A stretch of DNA of 64,000 bases. Origin: CAZGSV01 sp964528605 (lineage in GTDB: Bacteria; Armatimonadota; Zipacnadia; CAZGSV01). The notes under the pieces were generated by a model. It ran no database searches and was not told the origin of the DNA. It saw only the letters and a program-made list of their open reading frames with translations. The stretch is from the NCBI GenBank assembly GCA_964528605.1, contig CAZGSV010000002.1, positions 25,521-89,520 on the forward strand, read 5' to 3'. Numbering within the stretch: the stretch's first letter is position 1; the number at the start of each line of letters is the position of its first letter. Shown here in pieces: positions 15,636 to 24,894 of the stretch. The position numbers and the translations under genes are program-made.

Positions 15636-16823
15636 CTAGGCTCTCCTCTGTCGCCGGAGCGTTTCGTAGACGTCGAGAACATGCCCGTGCATCATCTCTA
15701 TCCGATGCCTTCCGGCTCTGACCAGGCTCTCGCGCCCGAAACGGGCAGCCAGTTCTCGATCGGCGAGCAGCCTGGCGACGCAGTCGGCCAGAGAGGCGCT
15801 GTCGCCGGGAGCGAAGAGCAGGCCATTCTCGCCCGGGACCACCAGTTCGGTGAGGGCGCCGGCATTGGCGGCCACGATGGGCAGCCCCGCCGCCATGGCC
15901 TCCAGGGTAACGATGCTCTGCGATTCCACTGCTGAGGGGATCACGAAGACCGTCGCGACCTGGTAGAGTTGCGGCAGGTCGTCCGACTCGTGCGGCACCT
16001 CGCCCACCAGCGTGACCGCCTCGGCGACCCCGAGTTGCTCCGCCCTCTTGACGCACTTGGCGCGGCTCTCGCCCCCCCCGACAAGCACAAAGTGGGCCCG
16101 CGTGCGCGCCAGCACCCGCGGCACCGCCTCGATGAGAACCTCGATGGACTTGTCCCGGTCTATGCGGCCAACGTAGAGCACCAGGGGCACTTGGGTGGGC
16201 AGATGGTAGCGGCGCAAGATGGCCGAGGGCGGTGAGTAGGAGTAGAAGCGCTCGATGGGCACGCCGTTGGAGATCGCCGACACGTTGGTCTTCACGCCCC
16301 AGCCGACCAGCATCTTGGCCACGGTCTCCGAGGGCGCGATGACGGCATCCGCCTGGTTGTAGAAATCGGTCAGGTAGCGCACCAGCATCCTGCGGGCGAC
16401 GTTTTTGGCGGGGCCCAGGAAGCCCATGTAGGCAACCACATAGTCGAGCGTGAAATGGTGCGTTATCACCACGGGAATGCCGAGGGCGCGGGCGCCTGCG
16501 AGGGCTCCGGCGGATATACCGGCCGGGTCGTGCAGGTGCACGATGTCGGGCTCTATCCGGCGCACGTACTGCGCGGCCCTCTTGCGCCGCAAGAAGGACA
16601 CCCTGAACCCGGGCCGGAAGGGGTTGCGGATGGCCCGCAGGCGATGCACGAGCAGCCCGTCCAGGTCGGAGGAACGTTCTTCGCGGTCGGTGAAATCCGT
16701 CGAGGGCGCCAGGATGGAGACGCAGTGGCCCTGCTGCACTAGAGTCTTGGCCAGCAGGAAGGTGGCCACCGAGACGCCGGAGATGTTGGGGTAGTAGGAC
16801 TCGGTTGCGAGGAGGATTCTCAC
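15636..16823 (-). CDS. Glycosyltransferase family 4
   Basis: 395 residues, GT-B fold. N-terminal MRILLATESYYPNISGVSVATFLLAKTL with the acceptor-site GGVS-like loop, HDPAGISAGALA, THHFTLD, then ISNGVPIERF, VLYVGRIDRDKSIEVLIEA and the E-x7-E element in ESQSIVTLEAMAAG. Closest in layout to 1,2-diacylglycerol or mannosyl transferases of the GT4 family. With the DedA gene downstream, a role in glycolipid or envelope glycan synthesis is likely. GTG start; a GACAAT box lies 9 bases upstream. Confidence 0.87.
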   Translation of the reverse strand: MRILLATESYYPNISGVSVATFLLAKTLVQQGHCVSILAPSTDFTDREERSSDLDGLLVHRLRAIRNPFRPGFRVSFLRRKRAAQYVRRIEPDIVHLHDPAGISAGALAGARALGIPVVITHHFTLDYVVAYMGFLGPAKNVARRMLVRYLTDFYNQADAVIAPSETVAKMLVGWGVKTNVSAISNGVPIERFYSYSPPSAILRRYHLPTQVPLVLYVGRIDRDKSIEVLIEAVPRVLARTRAHFVLVGGGESRAKCVKRAEQLGVAEAVTLVGEVPHESDDLPQLYQVATVFVIPSAVESQSIVTLEAMAAGLPIVAANAGALTELVVPGENGLLFAPGDSASLADCVARLLADRELAARFGRESLVRAGRHRIEMMHGHVLDVYETLRRQRRA

Positions 16824-16952
16824 GCTCGGCGAATTGTCCTAGGTGTGCATGTGCGAACCTACGCGTCGGGCTATCATCTTGCCATATTCACAGCCTGTAG
16901 GAAACTGCTCCCCGCCCCGCCGTCTGCGCACCCACCACTAGTGTTGCTCGTA

Positions 16953-18515
16953 CTAGAGCAGGCCGTCAAGCAGCCCCGCGCGCTTGAGCGGCCTCGCTAT
17001 CTCAACGGCCCGCGCGAGCAGTTCAGCAGCCCTCGGGCGGTCAACCTGTCGGAGCGCCAGCGCGCGCGTGGCGAGGGCCCAAACCTCGCCCAGGGGCATC
17101 TTGGCCTCCCTTGCCAGCGAGGCGGCCCTGTCCGCTGCCCGCGCGGCGTCGTTGTGCTGGCGTAAGGCCAGCAGGAGCGTGGCCTTCTCGCCCATGGCCC
17201 CCAGTTGGTGCGCCGCCGAACCCTCCCAAGCGGCGCATATCAGAGCCCGTTCGGCCGCCTCCAGCCCGCGATGCGACATTCCCCAGGCCAGGCAGTGGCG
17301 GGCCCACGCCAGATTGGCCTGGAAGCCCTCGCCCCCATGGCGCGCGCCATGAGTGTGGACGCTCAGAGCCCCGAGCGCGCGAGCAGCCCCTGACGACTCT
17401 TGGTTGAGGACCCACTCGCCGGCCTTGTCGTGCAGGGAGGCAGCCTCGTCGGTGGTCATGGTCACTTGCGCGGCGCTGCGGAAGAGCGGATGGGCAAAGG
17501 CGTATTCGCCCTCGCTGGCCCTGCCAAAGAGCGACGAACGCGACAACGTCTCTTCCACGCCGGCGGGAGAGCGCACGAGCATTGCGGCGATGAGCCCGGG
17601 GGCGAACCAGCCCGGCACCAGCGCCGCGGCCTGCGCCGCTTCCTTCTCCTCCTCCGCGCACTCCTCTAGGTACAGGCCCGCGGCGAGAAGCGAAGGCTGG
17701 GGGTTGGTTCCTTCGCGCTGGAGCCAGGTCATGAGCGCGAACGGACTGTCGGTGCGCGCCGCGACCGTTTCGGCGACCCCTGGCGCCAGGGTCCTGCCTC
17801 CTCTCTTTGCCGCGGTCTCGCCCACCTCGCGCGATGCTAGCCGCCCCGGCCTGACGACCCGCAGCCCCGCGGCCTGCGCAACCTCGGCGGGCTCTCCCGC
17901 GGCTGGCCCGTCCTCGCACGCCACGGCAAGCCATAAGCCCTCGGCTTGGATCAGGGCCGCCCAAGGGAGGTCTGGAGCGAGATGCGCTTCGTCCACGACA
18001 AGACAGAGCATCTTGCCTTCCGGCTGCCGCCCGCACAGGGAGACCACGCCCTCCGCCCAGGCCTGGGGCAAGCGCCGTTCGAGTCTCTCGGAGCGCGCCA
18101 GCATCCGCAGGACTTCCAGGCATTCTTCGGTCAGCGTCTCGAGCATTTGCTTGCCCGAGGGGAGTGGTTCAGCGCTCGCGCGCGTCAGCATCTGCTCGAT
18201 GTTGAGGCCGGGCCCGGAGGAGGCGTGATGCCTCAACGCTTCCTGCGCCCAAGCGTTGCCCTCGCCCTCGTCCGCGCGCAGGTCCAGCCATCCGAGGAGC
18301 CAACCGTCGGTTTGTGCGCGCGCGACCGCCGCGCCCCGCGCGGTCGCCTGCCAAGCGGCCCACTCGAGCAGCGAGGACTTGCCCGCTCCCGCCGGGCCGA
18401 CTATCAACACGCCCCGACCGGAATCCAGCGCCCCCGTTATCGCTTCGCGCTCGCGCGCGCGTCCGCAGACTTCCGGGGGCCAGCAAGGCAGGAACGGGCT
18501 GCGTGCTTCGTTCAT
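16953..18515 (-). CDS. AAA/STAND-type ATPase with helical C-terminal half
   Basis: 520 residues. An ATPase of the AAA-16/STAND type opens with VCGRAREREAITGALDSGRG, Walker A GPAGAGKSS (about 40-48) and Walker B LCLVVDEAH (about 170). After an arm segment (AFAHPLFRSAAQV), residues 380-520 are helical and TPR-like (AALSLAREAKMPLGEVWALATRALALRQ). The layout is that of MalT/LuxR-type regulators but no DNA-binding domain follows, so the protein may signal through another partner. No neighbour hints at its target. It is divergent from the HAD gene. Confidence 0.65.
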   Translation of the reverse strand: MNEARSPFLPCWPPEVCGRAREREAITGALDSGRGVLIVGPAGAGKSSLLEWAAWQATARGAAVARAQTDGWLLGWLDLRADEGEGNAWAQEALRHHASSGPGLNIEQMLTRASAEPLPSGKQMLETLTEECLEVLRMLARSERLERRLPQAWAEGVVSLCGRQPEGKMLCLVVDEAHLAPDLPWAALIQAEGLWLAVACEDGPAAGEPAEVAQAAGLRVVRPGRLASREVGETAAKRGGRTLAPGVAETVAARTDSPFALMTWLQREGTNPQPSLLAAGLYLEECAEEEKEAAQAAALVPGWFAPGLIAAMLVRSPAGVEETLSRSSLFGRASEGEYAFAHPLFRSAAQVTMTTDEAASLHDKAGEWVLNQESSGAARALGALSVHTHGARHGGEGFQANLAWARHCLAWGMSHRGLEAAERALICAAWEGSAAHQLGAMGEKATLLLALRQHNDAARAADRAASLAREAKMPLGEVWALATRALALRQVDRPRAAELLARAVEIARPLKRAGLLDGLL

Positions 18516-18573
18516 GGCGGAGAACCTGCCTCAATGTAGCGCACGGGCGGCGCCCGGCCAAATCCGCCCTCCC

Positions 18574-18602
18574 TTGCCGAGCGGCGGCGAAAGCCGTAAA
18601 GA
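18574..18602 (+). promoter_or_regulatory. Promoter of the HAD gene, leaderless
   Basis: TTGCCG (18574-18579), 17-bp spacer, TAAAGA (18597-18602). The predicted start lies at 18609-18612, at or one or two bases before the ATG at 18612; no ribosome site is present. Confidence 0.45.
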
Positions 18603-18611
18603 GTCTAGGCC

Positions 18612-19430
18612 ATGTGGCGGCCCGCATTGATCGCGCTTGACCTTGACGACACGTTGCTCAACAGCGAGGGCTGCGTCTCACCGCGTTCCGCCGCCGCGGT
18701 CAGGGCCGCGGCGCGCGAGGGCCGCCGTGTGGTGGTGGCCACGGGCTCGATGCACCATCGCGCGGCGGCGTTTGCCAACGAGTTGGGCGTTCCCGGGCCG
18801 GTCATCTCCTACAATGGGGCCATGCTCCGCGAATCGGACGGCTCGTGGACGTATCACCATCTGCCGCTGACGCCGGAGCAGGCCGCGGCGGTGCTGCGCT
18901 TCGCTGATGGGCACGGCGTGCACGCGAACGTCTACGTGGACGACGTGCTCTACATTCGCCAGTGCAACCAGTGGTCCGAACTGTACCGCTCCCGCCATCA
19001 TCCGCAGATGGTCGAGTGTCCCAACATCGAGGAACTCACGGCTCGGAGCCCCACCAAGATTCTGCTTATCGCCGAGCCCGCAACCATCGCCCGCTTGGAG
19101 ACAGAGGGCCGGGCGGAGTTCCCCGGCCTCTACGTGACGCGCTCCAAGCAGGACTATCTGGAGTTCGTCAACCCGCAGGCGAGCAAGGGGAAGGCGCTCC
19201 GAGTGCTGACGGAGCAAGTGCTAGGCTTGAGCGCGGATCAGGTGATGGCGATCGGCGACGCCTACAACGACATTGATATGATCGAGTACGCGGGCCTGGG
19301 CGTCGCACCGGCGAACGCGCATCCCGAGGTCCGCGCTCGCGCCGCGCACGTATGCGCCTCGAATGATGAGGACGGCCCCGCCATCGCCATCGAGGCCGTG
19401 CTGGCAGGGGCATTGCAGCCCGGCGCGTAA
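18612..19430 (+). CDS. HAD-superfamily Cof-type phosphatase
   Basis: 272 residues. Motif I LIALDLDDTLLN, motif II VVVATGS, and the C-terminal GDAYNDIDMIEYAGLGVAPANA supply the HAD aspartates, with K in NPQASKGKALRVL. The C2-type cap between them marks the Cof/YidA group, which dephosphorylates sugar phosphates, phosphoglycolate-like compounds or FMN. Cytoplasmic. The stop lies 50 bp from the 3' end of the convergent UroD-like gene. Confidence 0.88.
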   Translation: MWRPALIALDLDDTLLNSEGCVSPRSAAAVRAAAREGRRVVVATGSMHHRAAAFANELGVPGPVISYNGAMLRESDGSWTYHHLPLTPEQAAAVLRFADGHGVHANVYVDDVLYIRQCNQWSELYRSRHHPQMVECPNIEELTARSPTKILLIAEPATIARLETEGRAEFPGLYVTRSKQDYLEFVNPQASKGKALRVLTEQVLGLSADQVMAIGDAYNDIDMIEYAGLGVAPANAHPEVRARAAHVCASNDEDGPAIAIEAVLAGALQPGA

Positions 19431-19480
19431 GGGCGTGCGGCTATACGCACCTACGTCTTGAGACCGAGCGCCGCTGATGC

Positions 19481-20719
19481 CTAGCCTCTGCGGCGGGTGG
19501 CGGGCCTCCTCGTCGCTGCCGGCTTCTTGGTAACCCGCTTCTTGGCTAGCGGCTTCTTGGTGACCCGCTTCTTGGTCGCGGGCTTCTTCGCTTCCGCCTC
19601 CGCGCGCGCCTGCCTGAGCCTCGAGCGCACGGCCCGGGGCGCGAAGGAGAGGCGCGGGTACGAACCGTAGCTGCCGTAGTAGTAGACCAACTCTATGGTG
19701 CGGCAGTAGCGCTTGAAGGAGACGTTGTCCGGGACCGAGTGGTCGGAATGGTAGATGTAACCGCCGCCGTACTTGGCGTAGGGAATCTTGGTGGCGATCT
19801 CCTGCTCGATGGCCCCAGGGTCGTCGCTGGCCATGGCGCGCACGTCTATCCCGCCCATGAACGCCATGCGGTCGCCGAAGTTGCGCTTGAGTTCTATCAG
19901 GTCCATTCCCGCCTTGACCTCGAGGGGCTGCAGGCAGTCGAAGCCGGCCTCGACTAGTTGCGGCACCAGTTCGCGCACGCGCCCGCAGGAATGCAGGATG
20001 ACCGGCAGGCCCTTGCTGTGCGAGAAGTCGCAGAACCGCTTGTGGGCAGGCAGCAGCAGTTCGCGGTAGCAACGCGGGGAGAACAGAGAGGCGTTGCGGT
20101 AGCCCATGTCGTCGTAGACGAAACTGGCGTCGAACACGAACCCCCTGTCCAGCATCTCGCCCAAGGATTCGATGAGCATCTGAGTGGCGGTGTCGAACAT
20201 GTCCTTGACCCAGGCGGGGTCGTCGAGCATGGCCATGAGCAGGTTCTGGGAACCGACAATGCCTTGCGTCTTGTCGTAGCCGAAGGCGCCGCCGTAGGTG
20301 ATGAAGTGCCCTTCGCGGCGCATGCGCTTGTTGGCCTTGAGGCCGTTCCAGTCCACCCGGGACTCGTTCCAGGCAAGCCGCGGCTTGTGCTCCTCCCACG
20401 TCTTGCGGTCCTTGATGGTGAACTGGAAGTACTCCGGGGTGGAGGTCGCGTGCTTCCAGTTCTTGGCCAGCGCGCCTTGGGCGTTGCGCACGACGGTGTA
20501 CTCGCCGGTTTCCTCCACGGTTTCCGAGGGGAACTGGAAGGAGGTATCGGCGCCGTGGCCCCGGAACTCGTAGTCGAAGTATTCGCCCGGCCCCAGGTTC
20601 TTGGGCAAGCCCTCTTCGTGCCAGCGGCGCACGGTCGTGCCCCAGGGCGCGTCGGTAATGCCCACTCGGTCGGCTTCCTGGTGGCGCAGCGCCCGCAGAA
20701 TGCGTTCGCGAGAGGTCAA
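19481..20719 (-). CDS. Uroporphyrinogen decarboxylase-like protein with Lys-rich tail
   Basis: 412 residues. The N-terminus TSRERILRALRHQEADRVGITDAPW and the body (DDMGYRNASLFSPRCYRELLLPAH, ILHSCGRVRELVPQLVEAGFDCLQPLE, GGIDVRAM) are typical of the environmental UroD superfamily branch, with HSCG resembling the zinc-binding region of the methyltransferase members. The last ~38 residues switch to Lys/Arg/Pro/Ala/Thr repeats (KKPATKKRV, TKKPLAKKRV, TKKPAATRRP), like histone H1-type bacterial tails. Start TTG with an AAAGGGG site. The body resembles 6366-7451 only distantly. Confidence 0.8.
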   Translation of the reverse strand: MTSRERILRALRHQEADRVGITDAPWGTTVRRWHEEGLPKNLGPGEYFDYEFRGHGADTSFQFPSETVEETGEYTVVRNAQGALAKNWKHATSTPEYFQFTIKDRKTWEEHKPRLAWNESRVDWNGLKANKRMRREGHFITYGGAFGYDKTQGIVGSQNLLMAMLDDPAWVKDMFDTATQMLIESLGEMLDRGFVFDASFVYDDMGYRNASLFSPRCYRELLLPAHKRFCDFSHSKGLPVILHSCGRVRELVPQLVEAGFDCLQPLEVKAGMDLIELKRNFGDRMAFMGGIDVRAMASDDPGAIEQEIATKIPYAKYGGGYIYHSDHSVPDNVSFKRYCRTIELVYYYGSYGSYPRLSFAPRAVRSRLRQARAEAEAKKPATKKRVTKKPLAKKRVTKKPAATRRPATRRRG

Positions 20720-20831
20720 AGGCTCGATTCCCCTTTCTTCCTCGGAGGAATGGTTTGGGCTAGGCTAGACCGCGGGCGGCGAGCGGTCAAGCCAGGCGCG
20801 CGGCCGCGCGGTGGGCCGGTTGGGTTTGCGG

Positions 20832-20840
20832 TGGTAGAAT
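20832..20840 (+). promoter_or_regulatory. Extended -10 promoter of rtcB
   Basis: TGGTAGAAT: TAGAAT with the TGN extension; start near 20847, 46 bases before the ATG. Confidence 0.45.
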
Positions 20841-20892
20841 CTATGTGGTTGCCTTGGGCGGTCCTTGGCCCCAGAGGGTGGAGGTGATCCGT

Positions 20893-22353
20893 ATGGCCGA
20901 GGCTTTCAGAGGTCCCCTAGAGCAGATTGATCGCTACCGTTGGCGCATTCCGCGCAAGTACAAGCCCGCGATGCGCACCGACGGCATCATCTACATCAGC
21001 CCGGAGTTGCTGGAGGCGATGCGCGGGGACAACGCGCCCGAGCAGGTGGCTAATGTCGCTTGCTTGCCGGGCATCGTCGGCAATTCCCTCGCCATGCCCG
21101 ACATCCATTACGGCTACGGCTTCCCCATCGGCGGCGTGGCCGCCACCTCGGTCGCCGAGGGCGTGATCTCGCCCGGCGGCGTCGGCTACGACATCAACTG
21201 CGGCGTGCGACTGTTGAGGACCAATCTGAGCAAGGAGGAATTGGCCCCACGCCTGGAGCAGTTGCTCGACCAGATCGCGCGCGACGTGCCCTCCGGCGTC
21301 GGCTCCGAAGGACGCCTGCGCGTCAACCAGAAAGAACTGGAACAGGTCATGGTCAAAGGCGCGAAGTGGGCGGTGGGCAAAGGCTACGGGGACCGCGCCG
21401 ACTTGGAGGCCTGCGAGGGCAACGGGCAACTACCCAATGCGGACCCCGATCAGGTCACCGCGCGCGCCAAGCAGCGCGGCCTGCCGCAACTGGGCACGCT
21501 CGGCGCCGGCAACCACTTCCTGGAGGCGCAGGTGGTGGAGGAGATCTACGAGCCGGAGATCGCGCAGCGCCTGGGCATCACGCACCCGGGCCAGATCACG
21601 GTGATGATCCACACCGGCTCGCGCGGCCTGGGCTATCAGGTGTGCGACGACTCGCTGCTGACCATGCGTGAGGCGGTGCGCAAGTACGGGATCGAGTTGC
21701 CGGACCGGGAGTTGGTGTGCGCGCCGGTGCAGTCGCCGGAGGGGCAGGGCTACCTCGGCGCAATGGCCTCGGCGGCCAACTACGCCTGGGCCAATCGGCA
21801 GTGCATCACTCACTGGGTGCGGCAGGCGTTCGAGCGCGTCTTCGGCGTCGGCGTGGGCAAGTTGGGGCTGGAACTAGTCTACGACGTCGCCCACAACATC
21901 GCCAAGATCGAGAAGCACGCGGTGAACGGAAAAGAGGAGACCTTGTGCGTGCACCGCAAGGGAGCCACGCGAGCCTTTGGGCCAGGCCATCCCGAACTGC
22001 CGGAACGCTATCGAGACCTCGGCCAGCCGGTGATCGTCCCCGGTGACATGGGGCGCGCTTCATTCCTGCTGGTGGGCACGGAGCAGGCAATGCGGGAGAC
22101 CTGGGGCTCCACCTGCCACGGCGCCGGGAGGGCGATGAGCCGCACGCAGGCGCTCAAGACCGCCACCTCTCAAGAAGTAATCGCGGAACTCAAGGAAAAG
22201 GGCATTCTCATCCGCGCCGCCTCCAAGAAGACCATTGCCGAAGAAGCCCCGCACGCCTATAAGGACGTCTCCCTGGTCGTGGACGCGTGCGACGGCGCCG
22301 GCATCTCCAAGAAGGTAGTCAAGTTCCGGCCGCTGGGAGTGGTCAAGGGGTAA
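20893..22353 (+). CDS. rtcB: tRNA-splicing ligase RtcB (3'-phosphate RNA ligase)
   Basis: 486 residues. Joins 2',3'-cyclic phosphate or 3'-phosphate ends to 5'-OH RNA, using GTP and Mn2+. Landmarks: ACLPGIVGNSLAMPDIHYGYGFPIGG, the metal Cys in GVGYDINCGVR, NHFLEAQ, HTGSRGLG, and the guanylylation His in STCHGAGRAMSR. Length and ending (KFRPLGVVKG) are normal. GGAGGTGA at 20879-20886 fixes ATG 20893 over an upstream in-frame codon. No archease gene or rtcR regulator adjoins it. Confidence 0.95.
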   Translation: MAEAFRGPLEQIDRYRWRIPRKYKPAMRTDGIIYISPELLEAMRGDNAPEQVANVACLPGIVGNSLAMPDIHYGYGFPIGGVAATSVAEGVISPGGVGYDINCGVRLLRTNLSKEELAPRLEQLLDQIARDVPSGVGSEGRLRVNQKELEQVMVKGAKWAVGKGYGDRADLEACEGNGQLPNADPDQVTARAKQRGLPQLGTLGAGNHFLEAQVVEEIYEPEIAQRLGITHPGQITVMIHTGSRGLGYQVCDDSLLTMREAVRKYGIELPDRELVCAPVQSPEGQGYLGAMASAANYAWANRQCITHWVRQAFERVFGVGVGKLGLELVYDVAHNIAKIEKHAVNGKEETLCVHRKGATRAFGPGHPELPERYRDLGQPVIVPGDMGRASFLLVGTEQAMRETWGSTCHGAGRAMSRTQALKTATSQEVIAELKEKGILIRAASKKTIAEEAPHAYKDVSLVVDACDGAGISKKVVKFRPLGVVKG

Positions 22354-22434
22354 GGGAGCAGGCGCCCGGACCGAGGACCCGTAGGGAGGAGCGGTGCCGG
22401 TGCGGAGAGTGACGTCGCTGGTTGGGAGGTTGGT

Positions 22435-23562
22435 CTAGTTCGTCTTGGCTGGTGGCACCACGGTGAATTGGATAATGGGCGACCAAGGCGTGACGTCGGT
22501 GTCGGTTTCCGACCTGACGCGCCAGTAGTACTTGCCTGGGTCGGGGGGCACCGCAGGGCGGAAGCCCCAAGGCTCGGTGCGATAGGCATCAACTACCAGG
22601 TTCTTGAACTCGGGGTCGGTCGCGACCTGGATGTGGTCCCTCCAGTTCTGCTTCGCCTCCGGCGGGAGGAGAGACAGGGAAGCGGGCCACCGCCAAACGA
22701 ATTTGGCGCCTTCATCCTCCTGGAAGCTGGCCGTCGCGCCAGGCCACGGGTAGTGGGGCAACAAGGAGGGCCAGGTGTTCCTCTTCCCCGGGCTGATAGC
22801 CTCCGGGAAGTAGATGTCCCAATCCCCGGAGGGGTCTACTGTCACTTTGCCCGTCTCTCGATCGAAGACGGGCTTGCGGAAGATAGGTCTGCCGATGCTA
22901 CCGCCATCGGGGTAGACAATCTCGCCGGGCTCCGGGTCCACGGGAAAAACAGGCCAGCGCATGACCGACAACCCAGTGCGGGAGATCTGCTGGGCAATGG
23001 CGGTATCGCGCGAGGCTCCCCAGCAGACATAGTCAACCAGGTCTTCTTCCCGGCCTTGCTGGGAGGCGTACAGGGCGCACTCCCCCACCGGGCCTCGGAA
23101 CGCGTGGAACGCTCCCTCCTCGCGGGCGTAAACGTGTGCGAGGTTGTCTCCCTCGAAGTCTTTGTCGTCTTGCTCCCGGCTCGCAGGCCCTTGGAAGGTG
23201 ACGAGGATGAGGCCCTGGGCCGGTACGGGAGGGAGGTCCTCGGGCAAGAGATACCTGATGCCAGTGCTATCCGCCAGGCACCAGCCCCGCATGTCCACGG
23301 CCTCCTCCCCGAAGTTGAAGAGTTCGACCCAGGTCGGAGGCTCCTCCCCAGAAGGTACCCCCGAGACCTCGGGGTACTTGAACCACTCTCGCCAGGGCCT
23401 AGTCTCAGGCACCGGGCAGACCTCGCTAATGGCGACAGCCATCTCCCAGGCCTTTTGTCGGGCTGGGGCCGGTTGCTGCGCAACAAGGGGACTCCTAAAC
23501 CCCGACGTGATCAGCGTGATCCACGCCATTAGCGCCACACACCTAGGTAAGAAACGCAGCAT
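22435..23562 (-). CDS. Secreted lamin-tail-domain protein with C-terminal Fn3-like region
   Basis: 375 residues with signal peptide (MLRFLPRCVALMAWITLITSG). Residues about 45-200 look like a lamin-tail domain: MAVAISEVCPVP, TWVELFNFGEEAVDMRGWCLAD and GLILVTFQGP, ending in DYVCWGAS. The C-terminal ~110 residues (FVWRWPASLSLL, YYWRVRSETDTDVTPWSPIIQF) have a fibronectin III-like strand pattern common in surface proteins. No enzyme motif is visible; a cell-surface binding or structural role is likely. GAAGGGGG precedes ATG 23562. Confidence 0.65.
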   Translation of the reverse strand: MLRFLPRCVALMAWITLITSGFRSPLVAQQPAPARQKAWEMAVAISEVCPVPETRPWREWFKYPEVSGVPSGEEPPTWVELFNFGEEAVDMRGWCLADSTGIRYLLPEDLPPVPAQGLILVTFQGPASREQDDKDFEGDNLAHVYAREEGAFHAFRGPVGECALYASQQGREEDLVDYVCWGASRDTAIAQQISRTGLSVMRWPVFPVDPEPGEIVYPDGGSIGRPIFRKPVFDRETGKVTVDPSGDWDIYFPEAISPGKRNTWPSLLPHYPWPGATASFQEDEGAKFVWRWPASLSLLPPEAKQNWRDHIQVATDPEFKNLVVDAYRTEPWGFRPAVPPDPGKYYWRVRSETDTDVTPWSPIIQFTVVPPAKTN

Positions 23563-23585
23563 GCGATCGCCCCCTTCGAACGAAG

Positions 23586-23684
23586 TCAATGATAACACTG
23601 GTTGACTTCCACCTTGTCGAGGATGCCGTCATCGTCGCTATCCTCGTCGGTCTTGTCGAGCTGGTAACCGAGCTGTGCCGGGAT
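23586..23684 (-). other. Calcium-binding (thrombospondin type 3-like) coding fragment
   Basis: In the frame one step away from the HEAT gene's end, the minus strand reads PAQLGYQLDKTDEDSDDDG then ILDKVEVNQCYH and a stop at 23586. DEDSDDDGILDKVE is a good calcium-binding loop of the TSP3/EF-hand kind. It is joined to the HEAT reading frame by removing one base of the C6 run at 23697-23702. Confidence 0.45.
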
Positions 23685-23685
23685 G

Positions 23686-24780
23686 CTACTGCGTTTGGGG
23701 GGTGGAGGTGCGTATTCTTACGAGGGCGCGCTGGGCCTCCCGGCGCGCGGTGGACCAGAGATCGGCCTCCGCGACGGCACCCAAGGCCTGGAGCACGGCT
23801 TCCGGCCCACCTTCGCCCTCGAGCGCCTCCCCGAGGGCTGAGGCAGCGGTCGCCCTGACCTGGTCCGCCTCATCGGAGAGCGCTGTGAGCAGCGGCGGGA
23901 TCGCCTGCTCGCTCTTGGTCATGCCCAGCCCTCGCGCAGCGCACTCCCTGAGTAGCGCGGCCTCATCGGACTGAAGTATCTCGGTGAGCACCTCCACCGC
24001 GAGAGGATGCTTGGAGTTGCCAATGAGCAGCGCAGCGTAGCATCTGGCCAGCCGAGGGGAGGGCCCACCGCGGCCCACCGGTGGCAAACAGTAACGCACG
24101 AAGCGATCGAGGTTCTTCCGGGTAACCGTCGGGCCAGGGCACCAGAGCCCGGCCGTTTCCACCCAGTACCTCGCGGTCTCCCTCGTGACATTGAACATGT
24201 CAGCTACTTCCTCGACCGTATACACTCTTCCCGGCTCATCTTCAGGTAGTGGCGGGGTGACAAACAGAGGCTGTGTCAGAGAGGCTTTCATCAGAAGTTC
24301 GGCGAGGAAGGGAACCGCGGAGGCCTCCTGTAGTGGCCCGCTGACGAGGGGGACGCGCCCGCGCATCCGTCTCACCCCCACAACACACCGATACTCCGGC
24401 GGCACTACCCCTCTGGCGGCCGCGGCCAGCGTGGGAACTGGGCCCTCTCTCATCCACCCCGCTCTTACCGTGGGCACAAGCAGTAGCTCCCCGTAGTAAC
24501 GGCATCTCTGAGGATCACTTATTCGCAGAAGCATTGCCTCCGCGAGCAAGCGCGTGTGCCAGTCGGGGTCGGCCAGCCTTTGGGATAGGAAAGCAAGTGC
24601 CGCGGTGCCCTTCTCGACAATGGTGTCGCGGATAGTGACGTACTCGGGGCCCTTGGCCCGGAGGGCCTGGGCGAACTGCTCCTCGAGCGTCGGGGCCTGG
24701 GTCTCCTCACTCCAGAGCACCACGTTCCCGCACAGCGCGAGGATAACGGCCAACAGAATCCCGAAACTCGGCTTAGCCAT
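23686..24780 (-). CDS. Exported HEAT-repeat protein with an internal MerR/excisionase-like HTH
   Basis: 364 residues. ATG 24780 has a strong AAGGAGGG site and starts a signal peptide (MAKPSFGILLAVILALCGNV). HEAT/PBS-type repeats follow in two blocks: residues 50-110 (ALAFLSQRLADPDWHTRLLAEAM) and 240-364 (CAARGLGMTKSEQAIPPLLTAL, VRATAASALGEALE). Between them, residues 186-213 (VYTVEEVADMFNVTRETARYW) read as a helix-turn-helix of the MerR/excisionase type, unexpected in an exported protein. HEAT repeats bind proteins or pigments; the partner is unknown. The C6 run at the 3' end may hide a frame change (see adjacent fragment). Confidence 0.68.
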   Translation of the reverse strand: MAKPSFGILLAVILALCGNVVLWSEETQAPTLEEQFAQALRAKGPEYVTIRDTIVEKGTAALAFLSQRLADPDWHTRLLAEAMLLRISDPQRCRYYGELLLVPTVRAGWMREGPVPTLAAAARGVVPPEYRCVVGVRRMRGRVPLVSGPLQEASAVPFLAELLMKASLTQPLFVTPPLPEDEPGRVYTVEEVADMFNVTRETARYWVETAGLWCPGPTVTRKNLDRFVRYCLPPVGRGGPSPRLARCYAALLIGNSKHPLAVEVLTEILQSDEAALLRECAARGLGMTKSEQAIPPLLTALSDEADQVRATAASALGEALEGEGGPEAVLQALGAVAEADLWSTARREAQRALVRIRTSTPQTQ

Positions 24781-24894
24781 AGTTGAGCCCTCCTTGCGGG
24801 CTGTACGTGCCTCGTCATTCCCACCAGTTGACGCCAGTAGGTGGGTGGCGCTTTGGCGTAGGCCGAGCGCGTGCGCTGGTCCGCCGCTTGTCGG

